Of a stretch of 64,000 bases of DNA, positions 1-8,509 are shown one piece after another. Numbering within the stretch: position 1 is the stretch's first letter; the number at the start of each line of letters is the position of its first letter. The notes below the pieces were generated by a model. That model saw only the letters and a program-made list of their open reading frames with translations. It searched no databases and was not told the DNA's origin. The stretch is taken from positions 1 through 64,000 of the forward strand of contig CAZQKW010000015.1 in NCBI GenBank assembly GCA_964594075.1, in the 5' to 3' direction. Made by a program: the position numbers and the translations under genes. This stretch comes from CAZQKW01 sp964594075. Lineage in GTDB: Bacteria > Desulfobacterota > WTBG01 > CAIYCZ01.

Positions 1-241
1 CCAGCAACTGATCAAATTCCCGCTTCTGCTTGTCCATATAATGACCAATGGCTCCGCCTGCAAGACCACCTACCACCGCCCCGATGGCCGCCCCTTTGCC
101 TTTACCTAACCCATATCCCACTCCCGCGCCGATCGCCGCACCGGTTGCCGCGCCAATCGTGGTCTTGGGATTCTCCTTCATGGTTGCACACCCCGCTGCC
201 ATAAATGCCATTGCTAAAAACAATACAAATAATTTTTTCAT
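1..241 (-). CDS. Glycine-zipper lipoprotein, partial (C-terminus outside window)
   Basis: The first 80 residues of a protein that continues beyond base 1 are visible. The start codon at 241-239 follows an AAAGGAG ribosome site. The N-terminus is a lipoprotein signal with the lipobox AAGC (Cys18). Residues about 27-66 are a run of Gly/Ala/Val with GxxxG spacing, the glycine-zipper pattern of small outer-membrane lipoproteins and of OmpA-type proteins with such an N-terminus. A charged stretch follows (MDKQKREFDQ). The role is probably structural in the envelope. The total length is unknown, so an OmpA-like C-terminal domain can be neither shown nor excluded. Confidence 0.8.
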   Translation of the reverse strand, partial: MKKLFVLFLAMAFMAAGCATMKENPKTTIGAATGAAIGAGVGYGLGKGKGAAIGAVVGGLAGGAIGHYMDKQKREFDQLL

Positions 242-698
242 GTCGCGACTCCTTTCTGGTAATAAATTGGCCAGTTAATGTTTTTTAAAGCAATACACAC
301 ATCACAACAGGTCATCTCATCTTTCATTTTAACAATGCACAAAGACAAAAGTTATACCAATTTCATATTTGCGGCTAACCATTTGAAATATTTTAAAATT
401 ATTGTTAATACTATTCACGGGCTGTAAGTATGGTGTCTGGCGACTGTTTACAACGAAAAATTAATTTATCAATAAAATCACGATGAAACAGATAGTTGCG
501 CTGCGTCTGATATTTCATACAGTTTGATGTTTTTTCGCGACTTTTTGCTTCAACGACCTCATAAAATCTGCTTCCATTCAATATAATAAATTAATACTGA
601 GGAAAGGATAAAAAAAATAGCAACTCAATTTGCAGCGAGATAACATATGTTATGTTACATTCTTAATATATTCTTTCCAATGTAATCATGAGGCACAT
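242..698. other. Divergent intergenic region
   Basis: This is AT-rich non-coding DNA between two divergent genes. A perfect -10 hexamer TATAAT lies at 582-587 reading toward the M1/ChaN gene, but no good -35 sits at the normal distance. I see no RNA gene, strong hairpin or repeat here. Confidence 0.45.
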
Positions 699-3686
699 AT
701 GCTGCTTAGATGGAAATCAATCATACTAACTCTTGTAATTATTTTGTCATGTGTAAAAGAATTGCAAGCAGAACAGAATATCCCGGTCTACACACTTGCA
801 GTCAGAATTTTTCCGGAGCGGCATAGAATTGAAGGTACTGCTCGCATAGAAATCCCTGAGAATAATGAAATAAAACTTGTTTTTTCAAACCTGAATATAA
901 AAAAACTGCTTATTGATGGCATATCACATAAAATTACCGCAACAACAGTAACAGTGCGAGCTGATGCTCAGATTAAGAAATCAGTAGACATTGAATATAG
1001 CGCCGAATTTAAAGAAACTGTTCACCACGAGATTGCAGATACTACAAGCGCCTTGAGGCGGAATGTCATAGCCGAGACGGGTATTATGCTGTTGAATAGC
1101 TGGTATCCCGGGGTGCAGAGGCGATGTTTTTATAACCTCACGGTAAAAATTCCAGAATATCTTGATGCGGTTTCAGAGTCAGAGTCAAGCATTGCCAGAG
1201 TGAGCGATGGGCTGAAAATTATTTCATTTAATTTTCCCTACCCGCTGCCGTCTCTTTCACTGGTTGCCGGCAGATATTTTACTCGTTCATACAGCTACCA
1301 TGGTATAATAATTAAGACCTATTTCTTTGCCGAAGATCAGGAACTCTCAGAAACGTACCTCGCACATGCCAAACGCTATCTTGAGATGTACGAAGCTCTT
1401 CTCGGAACTTTTCCGTTTAAATCGTTTGCCATTGTAGAAAATAATTATCAGACCGGTTATTCATTCCCCACCTACACCCTGCTCGGTTCGCAGGTAATCA
1501 AATTGCCATTTATTGTTGAGACATCTCTGGGCCATGAAATACTCCATCAATGGTTCGGAAATTGTGTTTACGTTGACGAAGAACAGGGCAACTGGGCAGA
1601 AGGAATCGTGACCTACCTTGCCGATCATTGGTACACCCATCTCAGGGGACAAGGTGCTTTATATAGAAAAAAACTTCTCACCGATTACATGAACTATGTT
1701 GACCTTGATAATGAAATCCCCCTCAGCGGTTTTAAACGTCCAGACAGTTTTGCAACCCGGGCTGTCGGCTATAACAAGGCGGCTCTTGTTTTTCACATGC
1801 TGCGTTTAAGGCTTGGCGATGACAACTTCTTCAAAAGCCTCAAGCAATTTATAAATACCTTCAGGTTTAAGGAAGCGGGATGGCGTGATATTAACGATGT
1901 GTTTATAACGGTAGCCAATCAGAATCTTAATGACTTTTTCCAGCAATGGCTCAGGAGAAAAGGTGCTCCCGCGTTAACGATTACCCGTTTACGGACAGTC
2001 TTCAGAGAAAACGCGTTTCTATTGGCCTTTGATATCGTTCAGGATAACGAACCATTTATACTCACGATTCCGTTACGAGTTATAACTGATAAAGGTGATG
2101 AGATGTTTTCAATAGAAATTAATACGCAGCGGACTCATTGGGAAAGACCGTTGGCTGGAAGACCGTTAAAAATTATTGTTGATGAAAATTATGATACCTT
2201 GCGCAGACTTTCAGAAGACGAAATAGCGCCAGTTTTGTCAGCTTTTTTTGGGGACACCGGGGCACTGGTTATTCTGCCGGAGAAAGAAGAAAAATTTTAC
2301 CAGGATGTAGCCAGGTATTTTAAAGCACAGGGCTATAGGATAAGAAAGGAAAGAGATGCTTCATGGGAAGAAATTAAAACATGCTCTGCTCTCATTCTTT
2401 CAGAACACAACAGTTTTTACCGGAAATTGTTTGCCGGAGAATCGTTGCCCGACGGCGGTTGTGTGGTTAAAGCCAATAAAAATCCGCTCAGTAGCCGGCA
2501 TGTCGTGGTTGTTATGACGGGAAAAGCGGAGGAAGAAATTAAGCCGGTCTACCGCAAACTGGCGCGATACGGAAATTATTCGCTGCTTATATTTGAAAAA
2601 GGAGCCGTACGTACACAGCAGAGCGCTGCTGCGGCGCAGGGAATAGTGGAAGACCTGAGCGTTCCTGTTTCCGGGGTAAAAACCAGTGAGACGGTCAATC
2701 TTAATGAAATTGTTACGGATATAGAAAATCGGAGAGTTATCTATATCGGCGAATCGCATACCGCATATGCCGACCATGTCATGCAGCTTGAAATAATCAG
2801 ACTGCTGTACGAATTAAAAGGACGTTTAATAATTGGCATGGAGATGTTTCAGCGGCCATTTCAGAAATATCTTGATGAGTATGTTGCTCAGAAAATAGGT
2901 GAAGAAGAATTGCTGAAAAAGACTGAATATTTTTCACGGTGGGGCTATGATTATAATCTCTATCGGTATATTTTAAATTTTGCCCGTGCGCACGCCATTC
3001 CGATCATTGCGCTTAATCTCAGGAAAGAAATAACCGAGAAAGTTGCCGAGAAGGGTATGGATGTATTGTCCGACCGCGAGCGGAGCGAACTACCGGCAAC
3101 AATGAATCTCAATGATCAGAACTACCGCTCATATTTAAAACAGGTTTTTTTACAGCATGAGAAAAGTGAAAAAAAGAATTTTGAACGGTTCTATCTTTCA
3201 CAAATTTTCTGGGACGAGACTATGGCACATTCTGTGGCAGACGCGCTTGCCAAGTATCCTGAATCGCAGATGGTTGTTCTGGCTGGAAGCGGCCATTTGC
3301 AATATGCGTGGGGCATACCTGCGCGCGTGCGCCGGCTGACCAATGCAACAAGCGCTATAATACTAAACGACTCGGGGCAGGGAATTGAACGCGGGCTGGC
3401 AGATTTCATATTGTTTTCAAAGCCAATGTCCGCTCCGGAAAGTCCGCGTTTGCAGGTAATGCTCAAGAAAGAAAAAGAAGGCGTCGTTATTGACAAGATT
3501 ATCAAAGATGGACCTGGGGATAAAGCTGGCTTGAAAGAAAAAGATGTGATTATAAAAATAGATGCCAAAACTGTTTCAGACATTGATGATGTTAAGATAT
3601 TGCTTTTGATGAAAAACAGAGGCGACATTGTTCATGTTATGGTGCGGCGAAGAACGCAGGAATTAACAATAAAGGTAGAACTCTAA
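699..3686 (+). CDS. Secreted M1-peptidase-like / ChaN-like / PDZ fusion protein
   Basis: A 995-residue exported protein. An in-frame ATG lies 69 bases upstream, but the start at 699 has GAGG five bases before it and opens directly into a signal peptide of about 24 residues. Residues about 30-500 resemble M1 gluzincin aminopeptidases: HEILH at 279-283 followed by the Glu of NWAEG, and a later GYNKAALVF segment. The spacer from HEILH to that Glu looks one residue shorter than the classic 18. Residues about 680-870 resemble the ChaN/Tiki haem-binding family (PF04187), starting IYIGESHT and ending in AGSGHLQY. A PDZ domain occupies about 915-995. The stretch 505-670 is unassigned. The zinc ligands are present, so the peptidase is probably active; the substrate and any haem binding are inferred. 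Confidence 0.8.
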   Translation: MLLRWKSIILTLVIILSCVKELQAEQNIPVYTLAVRIFPERHRIEGTARIEIPENNEIKLVFSNLNIKKLLIDGISHKITATTVTVRADAQIKKSVDIEYSAEFKETVHHEIADTTSALRRNVIAETGIMLLNSWYPGVQRRCFYNLTVKIPEYLDAVSESESSIARVSDGLKIISFNFPYPLPSLSLVAGRYFTRSYSYHGIIIKTYFFAEDQELSETYLAHAKRYLEMYEALLGTFPFKSFAIVENNYQTGYSFPTYTLLGSQVIKLPFIVETSLGHEILHQWFGNCVYVDEEQGNWAEGIVTYLADHWYTHLRGQGALYRKKLLTDYMNYVDLDNEIPLSGFKRPDSFATRAVGYNKAALVFHMLRLRLGDDNFFKSLKQFINTFRFKEAGWRDINDVFITVANQNLNDFFQQWLRRKGAPALTITRLRTVFRENAFLLAFDIVQDNEPFILTIPLRVITDKGDEMFSIEINTQRTHWERPLAGRPLKIIVDENYDTLRRLSEDEIAPVLSAFFGDTGALVILPEKEEKFYQDVARYFKAQGYRIRKERDASWEEIKTCSALILSEHNSFYRKLFAGESLPDGGCVVKANKNPLSSRHVVVVMTGKAEEEIKPVYRKLARYGNYSLLIFEKGAVRTQQSAAAAQGIVEDLSVPVSGVKTSETVNLNEIVTDIENRRVIYIGESHTAYADHVMQLEIIRLLYELKGRLIIGMEMFQRPFQKYLDEYVAQKIGEEELLKKTEYFSRWGYDYNLYRYILNFARAHAIPIIALNLRKEITEKVAEKGMDVLSDRERSELPATMNLNDQNYRSYLKQVFLQHEKSEKKNFERFYLSQIFWDETMAHSVADALAKYPESQMVVLAGSGHLQYAWGIPARVRRLTNATSAIILNDSGQGIERGLADFILFSKPMSAPESPRLQVMLKKEKEGVVIDKIIKDGPGDKAGLKEKDVIIKIDAKTVSDIDDVKILLLMKNRGDIVHVMVRRRTQELTIKVEL

Positions 3687-3740
3687 TTAAACAGTTTCAT
3701 GTACACCGTGACCTGTAAAACGATCAACAGGGAGGCAAAC

Positions 3741-3974
3741 ATGGCTAATGAATGCGCGACATTAAATCCAGATTGCATGTTAAAAAAAGGGATTAAATGC
3801 CCCGCTTTTGAAGCAGGCAAGAATTGCTGGGAGTATGACTGGGTGCCGATGTTTCAGAGTATGCCGCAAGAAGAAAAAGATCAGGCAAAACAATTCATGG
3901 GGCAGAAATGCCCCCATTGCCCTGCATATCGCGAACCGATGAAGCGCATGATAGAAAGAATTCAACAGTTGTAA
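3741..3974 (+). CDS. Small cysteine-rich protein of unknown function
   Basis: A 77-residue protein starting at the ATG that follows GGAGG at 3731-3735. An upstream in-frame ATG at 3699 lacks such a site. It has six Cys, including a CPHC pair near the C-terminus and a CWEYDW segment, and no signal peptide or membrane segment. The Cys pattern suggests a metal or iron-sulfur site, but I do not recognise the family. It lies 54 bases after the M1/ChaN gene on the same strand, so co-transcription is possible. The next gene converges on it. Confidence 0.65.
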   Translation: MANECATLNPDCMLKKGIKCPAFEAGKNCWEYDWVPMFQSMPQEEKDQAKQFMGQKCPHCPAYREPMKRMIERIQQL

Positions 3975-3980
3975 TTGTAA

Positions 3981-4793
3981 TTATCCAAATATCCACTTCC
4001 ATTTTGCGACAGAATACAGGGGGATAAACGGAATCAACACGGGGGTATTTTTTACATAATCCTGATAGGCGGGATCTGAACCGTAGTTTTTGTTTTGTCG
4101 AAGTTCCAGTCTGCGCGTTGAGCCAAACATCACATAAACTATGCCGACATATCCCGCCAGTGCAAAGACAACCTGGAACCAGCCCGTTAAGCACGGCAGG
4201 GATGACACAATGACGCCGGTCCACACAAGAATTTCTCCGAAATAGTTGGGACAACGAACTATCTTGAAAAGTCCACGGTTACAGAACTTTTTAGGATTTT
4301 CTTTTTTTGCTCTATTTTTCTGTTCATCTGCAATTGCCTGAATAAGCAAGCCACCAGCTACCAGAAGAATGCCCGCGTAGAGCCATCCGACATAAATGTC
4401 TTGCAATTTGTTATGCAATCTAAAGAACACCGGAGATACCTGCATAACATATAAAACAGAACAAAAAATCCAAATAATAACTTTAACAAAAAACGGTATG
4501 GTGGCGTATCCGCTGGAAGCTTCGTCAAGAACCACGCGGTAAGCGCCGCTTTTATATTCACGAATGACAAGAAAAATACCCAGCCGCGCTGCATACAGGG
4601 CAATTAAAAGAAGGAGTATAAGAGCCGGAAGCGTTAGGGTCGGCCAAAAGCCAATTATCATTGCCAGTGCCAATCCAACAATTGAAAACGCATAACCGGT
4701 AGAGAGAAAATAAACAAACTTGTAGAATCCTGCCGTTGTAATGAGCGCTGCAACTGCAAGCAAAATATAAAACACTCTGATCTCCTCTTTCAC
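3981..4793 (-). CDS. DUF1295 / steroid-5-alpha-reductase-like membrane protein
   Basis: A 270-residue integral membrane protein with about seven hydrophobic segments. The C-terminal part holds GLFKIVRCPNYFGEILVW, which matches the RxPNYxGE signature of DUF1295 and the wider ICMT/steroid-5-alpha-reductase fold. In related enzymes this region binds SAM or NADPH near the membrane surface. The usual signature is RHPNY; here the His is Cys, which may alter or remove catalysis. The substrate is unknown. The gene ends 6 bases from the convergent small Cys-rich gene. A second protein of the same broad fold is encoded at 34523-35089. Confidence 0.7.
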   Translation of the reverse strand: MKEEIRVFYILLAVAALITTAGFYKFVYFLSTGYAFSIVGLALAMIIGFWPTLTLPALILLLLIALYAARLGIFLVIREYKSGAYRVVLDEASSGYATIPFFVKVIIWIFCSVLYVMQVSPVFFRLHNKLQDIYVGWLYAGILLVAGGLLIQAIADEQKNRAKKENPKKFCNRGLFKIVRCPNYFGEILVWTGVIVSSLPCLTGWFQVVFALAGYVGIVYVMFGSTRRLELRQNKNYGSDPAYQDYVKNTPVLIPFIPLYSVAKWKWIFG

Positions 4794-4849
4794 AAGTTAG
4801 TCTGTTGATTTAAAATGACCATTCACTCGCCGCGTTAAAGAAGCTATTG

Positions 4850-5317
4850 TTAGCCACCATCAGTTTGCGGGAACGCGGTATTTGCATATAAATATTCAAC
4901 TTTCTCTTTATGTTTTAATTCTTCGTTAGCTATGTTGCTAAGCATTTCTTTGACCTCTCCTGCAGGCTGTATCTCAGCAAGCGACGTATAGAAGTTAAAT
5001 GAAGCGAGCTCCCGGTATGCCGCCACCAGGTAGATTTCTCGGGTCTCCATGTTTTTATTAATATCCGGTTTCTCCAAATGCTCTGCTAAATGATAATCAA
5101 CGACAGTGCTCATGCGCAAGCCAGTCGCATCATAATTGCCCGCTTTATATCGCTGCAGAAATTCTTTGTGTTTTTGCTCCTCTCGGGATAGAAACTCAAG
5201 TGTTTCGCGAGCAGTTTTGTCTGATACCCTCATAAGCAGGTCTTGATAAAACGCATAGGCTATTTGTTCGCGGTTTATTGCAAGGTCAATAATTTCTTCA
5301 AGTTTTTTATTTCTCAT
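4850..5317 (-). CDS. Ferritin-like / rubrerythrin-type diiron protein
   Basis: A 155-residue all-helical protein. The start at 5317 (MRNKKLEE) is preferred over an in-frame ATG at 5371, because the latter lies inside the upstream gene and a purine-rich GAGAGA precedes 5317. The sequence has the ferritin-family layout: EQIAYAFYQDL in helix A, REEQKHKEF (ExxH) in helix B, a Glu in REIYLVAAYRELASFNFY, and NEELKHKEKVEYLY (ExxH) in the last helix. Two ExxH motifs plus two more Glu would make a diiron site. There is no rubredoxin domain. The likely role is oxidative-stress or iron handling. It follows the hydrolase gene by 19 bases and is probably co-transcribed with it. Confidence 0.75.
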   Translation of the reverse strand: MRNKKLEEIIDLAINREQIAYAFYQDLLMRVSDKTARETLEFLSREEQKHKEFLQRYKAGNYDATGLRMSTVVDYHLAEHLEKPDINKNMETREIYLVAAYRELASFNFYTSLAEIQPAGEVKEMLSNIANEELKHKEKVEYLYANTAFPQTDGG

Positions 5318-5336
5318 AGTGGTCTCTCTATTAGTT

Positions 5337-6512
5337 TTAATCAAGAGGAAATTGGGCAAAAAAATCATCAAGATATTGAAGAACTAATTCTTTGCCTGCT
5401 TCATTTTCCACGCCAGAAGAAACAATGCCGCCATGATCAAGCAATATATTATTCTTAATACCGGTCTGTTTGGGTCCTTTATAAAGGACATAGTTATACA
5501 GTGATCCATCTCTTATGCCGCAGGGTTCTCCATTGCAGGTGTGCGACTCCCAAGGGTCAAGGCTTAAATCAACCTGGGTAATGAATCCATCGACGGGTGG
5601 TATCCAGTCACATTCTGGGTCAAAATCAGGGCAAGGAATAGGATAGGGTGGCCGGGTAAATCTCTGAACGTGCAATGCCATGCCCCGTGTTTTGGGCGCT
5701 TTATTTAAAAGATCGTAAATATCAACGGTATCAATTAGAAAGCCGGGCCAGTTTGGCGGATAGACAAAAACAGATGATAGGAGACAGAGCCGCGCGATCC
5801 GCGTATCCTGGGAGGCTGTTTTTTGGGCAACAAAGCCACCCAGTGAATGGCCGATAAGCGTTACCTTTTCCGTATCAACTATCTTTTTAAATGGTTTATT
5901 GAATGCGCGGCTGATGAAATTAATGGTCTGACTTGTCTGCAGAGCATAAATATCTGTGGCAATTTCATAAAACGGAATGTCAGCAAATCCTGCATCATTG
6001 CCAATAAAAACGGGGATGGCAACAAGATATCCCTGCCTGGCGTAATAGGCTCCCAGCCAGTCCAGAGCATCGTCGAGGGCAGGGTCAGAGCCGCTTGCTC
6101 CGCTGCAGAAAATGATGATATGATAGGGAGCATATGATAATGGAAGATTACCGGGTGTTTCACCAGGATGGAATATTTTGAGTTGCCAAGAAACTCCCGA
6201 TGATAGAAAATCAGCCTCATTATGGGAATCGATATACTGATTAAATGCTTTGACCTGGCTGCAAATCATTTTGACCATGAATTTCCAATTAATAGGCGCG
6301 CCGACTGGACCCAAATCTTTGTCTGTGTTTATTAAAAAAGGTTCATGGAGTGTGCGATTGTGTGCCAGTTTTGGCAGCAAAAGATATGTGGCATTTATTG
6401 CATTTAAATTAAGTTTCGGCGCTGAAAACCCAGGTGTCTTGCCTGTTTCAATAACAGAAACCGGATAACCCTCAGCCCAAACAGGTTGCCGCGGAAAAAA
6501 AAAAGACCACAC
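5337..6512 (-). CDS. Secreted alpha/beta hydrolase (signal peptide out of frame)
   Basis: The open frame gives 391 residues from a GTG at 6512. GHSLGG is the nucleophile elbow of an alpha/beta hydrolase, and ASG near IIIFCSGASG may form part of the oxyanion hole. The overall layout recalls secreted lipase/PAF-acetylhydrolase or chlorophyllase-like proteins; the substrate is unknown. The GTG start gives no signal peptide. An ATG at 6549-6547, preceded by CAGGTG, opens MRKLTLPIILFVSVVFFF in the neighbouring frame and meets a stop soon after the T tract. Removing one T would join it to PRQPVWA and make a normal signal peptide with a VWA cleavage site. The true gene is therefore probably 5337-6549 with a one-base slip. 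The ferritin-like gene follows. Confidence 0.7.
   Translation of the reverse strand: MWSFFFPRQPVWAEGYPVSVIETGKTPGFSAPKLNLNAINATYLLLPKLAHNRTLHEPFLINTDKDLGPVGAPINWKFMVKMICSQVKAFNQYIDSHNEADFLSSGVSWQLKIFHPGETPGNLPLSYAPYHIIIFCSGASGSDPALDDALDWLGAYYARQGYLVAIPVFIGNDAGFADIPFYEIATDIYALQTSQTINFISRAFNKPFKKIVDTEKVTLIGHSLGGFVAQKTASQDTRIARLCLLSSVFVYPPNWPGFLIDTVDIYDLLNKAPKTRGMALHVQRFTRPPYPIPCPDFDPECDWIPPVDGFITQVDLSLDPWESHTCNGEPCGIRDGSLYNYVLYKGPKQTGIKNNILLDHGGIVSSGVENEAGKELVLQYLDDFFAQFPLD
6495..6504 (-). repeat. 10-T homopolymer at signal-peptide frameshift
   Basis: Ten consecutive T on the coding (minus) strand lie within the hydrolase signal peptide. With nine T the frame from the ATG at 6549 runs through to the stop at 5337; with ten it ends early. 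This is either a sequencing or assembly slip or a slippage-prone on/off site. Confidence 0.7.
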
Positions 6513-6745
6513 TAACGAATAATATTATAGGCAAAGTTAATTTTCTCATTTCAAAAAAACACCTGTAAAATGTATCCATTTCTTTTTACTGCATTTGTTA
6601 TTTAATACTATATCGTGAATATTGCAAGCGTTACCACAAAAATAATTTATAATTTGACATCTTGAAAAATAAAGAGTAAGTTAAAGACAACATTAAAGGC
6701 GCTCCTTAATCTGGTATATAAGCCCTCGTATGCTTTTGTCATGAT

Positions 6746-6778
6746 AAGCCCTGGGACTTGCTATCAGTCCCGGGGCTT
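6746..6778 (+). promoter_or_regulatory. Strong hairpin in leader of RRM gene
   Basis: A 13-base-pair stem (6746-6758 with 6766-6778, one G-U pair) closes a 7-base loop. The AT-rich run ATTATTTTATTTT follows at once. It reads as an intrinsic terminator, but no gene on the plus strand precedes it for more than 2 kb. It may instead be an attenuator in the leader of the RNA-binding protein gene that starts 40 bases later, or the end of a short RNA. Confidence 0.65.
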
Positions 6779-6818
6779 AATTATTTTATTTTCAATAATA
6801 GGTAGATGTGGAGGAAAC

Positions 6819-7166
6819 ATGGCTAAAAATTTATATGTAGGCAATTTGTCGCCCGAGGTGACACAGGATGATTTAACGGTGAACTTTAAAGAGGTGGGAG
6901 ATGTTGTTTCCGCGGTTGTCATTAAGGACAAATTTTCTGGTGAATCAAAGGGATTTGGTTTTGTGGAAATGGGGACTGAAAAGGAGGCACAGGATGCTAT
7001 CCAGAAATTCAATGGCGGCGAACTGTGCGGCAAAAAGATTGTGGTAAGCGAAGCCAGGCCGCGGCCTGATCAGAGAGGCGGCAGAACAGGCGGGCGAAGA
7101 CCTGGTGGAAGATTTGGCGGAGGCAGATCAGGTGGAGGAAGTTTTGGCGGACGCAGTAGATATTAA
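6819..7166 (+). CDS. RRM-domain RNA-binding protein with Gly/Arg tail
   Basis: A 115-residue cytoplasmic protein. GAGG ends six bases before the ATG at 6819, which decides this start over an in-frame ATG at 6741. Residues 1-80 form one RRM: RNP2 is LYVGNL and RNP1 is SKGFGFVEM. The tail is rich in Gly and Arg (RRPGGRFGGGRSGGG), as in the bacterial Rbp-type RNA-binding proteins, some of which are induced by cold. It presumably binds single-stranded RNA. The strong hairpin just upstream makes autoregulation or attenuation plausible. Confidence 0.92.
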   Translation: MAKNLYVGNLSPEVTQDDLTVNFKEVGDVVSAVVIKDKFSGESKGFGFVEMGTEKEAQDAIQKFNGGELCGKKIVVSEARPRPDQRGGRTGGRRPGGRFGGGRSGGGSFGGRSRY

Positions 7167-7333
7167 TTCATCATTTTATATCTGTCGCCAGAATAATTTG
7201 TTTGGCTAATTAGATTATTGTGAGAAACGGGCAAACAGCAATTTAAGTGCATAAAAAAGCAATTTTATACCATTTCTGCATAAATAATTTAAAACTAACC
7301 CTAAAAAAGTGAAAAAATAACCTCTTTGGGTTA

Positions 7334-7362
7334 TTGTATTGATTGATTTTAATTGCTATTAT
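7334..7362 (+). promoter_or_regulatory. Sigma-70-like promoter for small peptide gene
   Basis: TTGTAT (7334-7339), a 17-base spacer and TATTAT (7357-7362) lie 54 bases before the 40-residue peptide gene. A short 7-bp hairpin (7316-7335) overlaps the -35 and could end the RRM transcript, though it lacks a clear T tract. Confidence 0.45.
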
Positions 7363-7416
7363 GTTGTCAAAACAATAACTGCACCAATAAATTTTAAAGG
7401 AGAAGAGGGAGGAGCT

Positions 7417-7539
7417 ATGAAGCCCAAAGACGCAATGTATGAAGCGCCCAAAGTGATTACTTATTCAGAAGATGAGATCATAGAACTGCTTGGTCCGGCA
7501 CAGACTTGCTCGCCAAGCCCATGTCCAACATATAAATAA
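7417..7539 (+). CDS. 40-residue RiPP-precursor-like peptide
   Basis: The ATG at 7417 follows GGGAGGAG, a very good ribosome site, and a promoter-like pair lies just upstream. The peptide has an acidic leader-like half (YEAPKVITYSEDEIIELLG) and a short C-terminal part with two Cys, two Pro-containing turns and a Tyr (AQTCSPSPCPTYK). This two-part layout resembles precursors of ribosomally made, modified peptides, including those with a GPA-like junction before a short core. No dedicated maturase is adjacent; the next gene encodes a secreted Cys-rich protein. The coding status is well supported, the RiPP role is inference. Confidence 0.65.
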   Translation: MKPKDAMYEAPKVITYSEDEIIELLGPAQTCSPSPCPTYK

Positions 7540-7570
7540 ATCATATTTATGGGGAAAAAGGGGGTTCTTT

Positions 7571-8428
7571 ATGAAAACGTTAATAGGAATTACAGCAATA
7601 ACTTTAACTGTATTAATATGTTCTTTTGGGGCAAGCAGTGCTCAATATGTGCCACCTGACAACCGACCATATGTTACTTTTATAGATGAGAATGGATGTC
7701 CTATCCAATTTGACCAGGGAGGCGGCTTTCAGTATTTGAACGTTGTTGCAAGCACTTTGCCTGCAAAGCTGTTCTTTAAGGGTATTGTCCATATAACGCC
7801 TGGATACTGTTATCCACAGCAGCCAGGAGAAGATCCATTCTGTTTTACCTGTTATGACTTGAAAATTGATGTTAAATATAACACTGATGGAGAAGATACT
7901 TTTTTTTGGGAAAATGTGACAGATGGCCAGATTATATATTTTGCTGTTGATACGAGCAAAATTAACAAGTTACTTCCTCCAGGTTCCAATTTGGCAGATT
8001 GTGGTGTAACATTCTATCAATGTGATAGCAATGAATTTGCACAGCCGCCCCAGGGATTGAATATCAATCAATGTACAGATTATGCATGCTGTGAACCAAA
8101 GACTTTAATCACTCTTTCCTCATTTACCGCAAAGCCAGGCAATGGTTCCGTAACGCTGAACTGGGCAACGGAAACAGAAATTGACAACGTTGGTTTTAAT
8201 ATTCTGCGTGCAACCGCTGAAGATGGCGTGTATGTAAAGATAAATGCAGAGCTTATTCCTGCACAGGGAGGAGCAGCACAGGGGGCAGCGTATCAGTTTG
8301 TTGATACCAACGTGCGGAACAGAAAGACTTACTATTACAAGTTGGAGGATATTGACCTGAATGGCACGGCAACAGCGCACGGTCCGGTGAGTGCAACGCC
8401 GAAGTGGATGTATGCTATTTTTAAATAG
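7571..8428 (+). CDS. Secreted Cys-rich protein with C-terminal FN3-like domain
   Basis: A 285-residue protein whose ATG at 7571 follows a G-rich ribosome site and opens a signal peptide ending near SSAQ. Residues about 25-185 carry many Cys, several in pairs (CFTCYD, CGVTFYQC, ACC), suggesting disulfides or a metal site in the periplasm or outside the cell. Residues about 190-280 match the fibronectin-III-like domain common in bacterial secreted proteins (SVTLNWATETEIDNVGFNI then YYYKLEDID). The first half is not recognised. The gene follows the 40-residue peptide by 31 bases and ends in a clear terminator, so the two probably form one transcript. Confidence 0.75.
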   Translation: MKTLIGITAITLTVLICSFGASSAQYVPPDNRPYVTFIDENGCPIQFDQGGGFQYLNVVASTLPAKLFFKGIVHITPGYCYPQQPGEDPFCFTCYDLKIDVKYNTDGEDTFFWENVTDGQIIYFAVDTSKINKLLPPGSNLADCGVTFYQCDSNEFAQPPQGLNINQCTDYACCEPKTLITLSSFTAKPGNGSVTLNWATETEIDNVGFNILRATAEDGVYVKINAELIPAQGGAAQGAAYQFVDTNVRNRKTYYYKLEDIDLNGTATAHGPVSATPKWMYAIFK

Positions 8429-8453
8429 AACTAAGTAATAATCAGAAGCGCCA

Positions 8454-8490
8454 AGAGGCGGAAGATGTTAATTCTTCTGCCTCTTTTTTT
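8454..8490 (+). terminator. Rho-independent terminator
   Basis: An 11-base-pair stem (8454-8464 with 8474-8484, one G-U pair) with a 9-base loop is followed by six more T. It lies 25 bases after the secreted Cys-rich gene. Confidence 0.85.
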
Positions 8491-8509
8491 GACCTAAACA
8501 ATTTAATCC

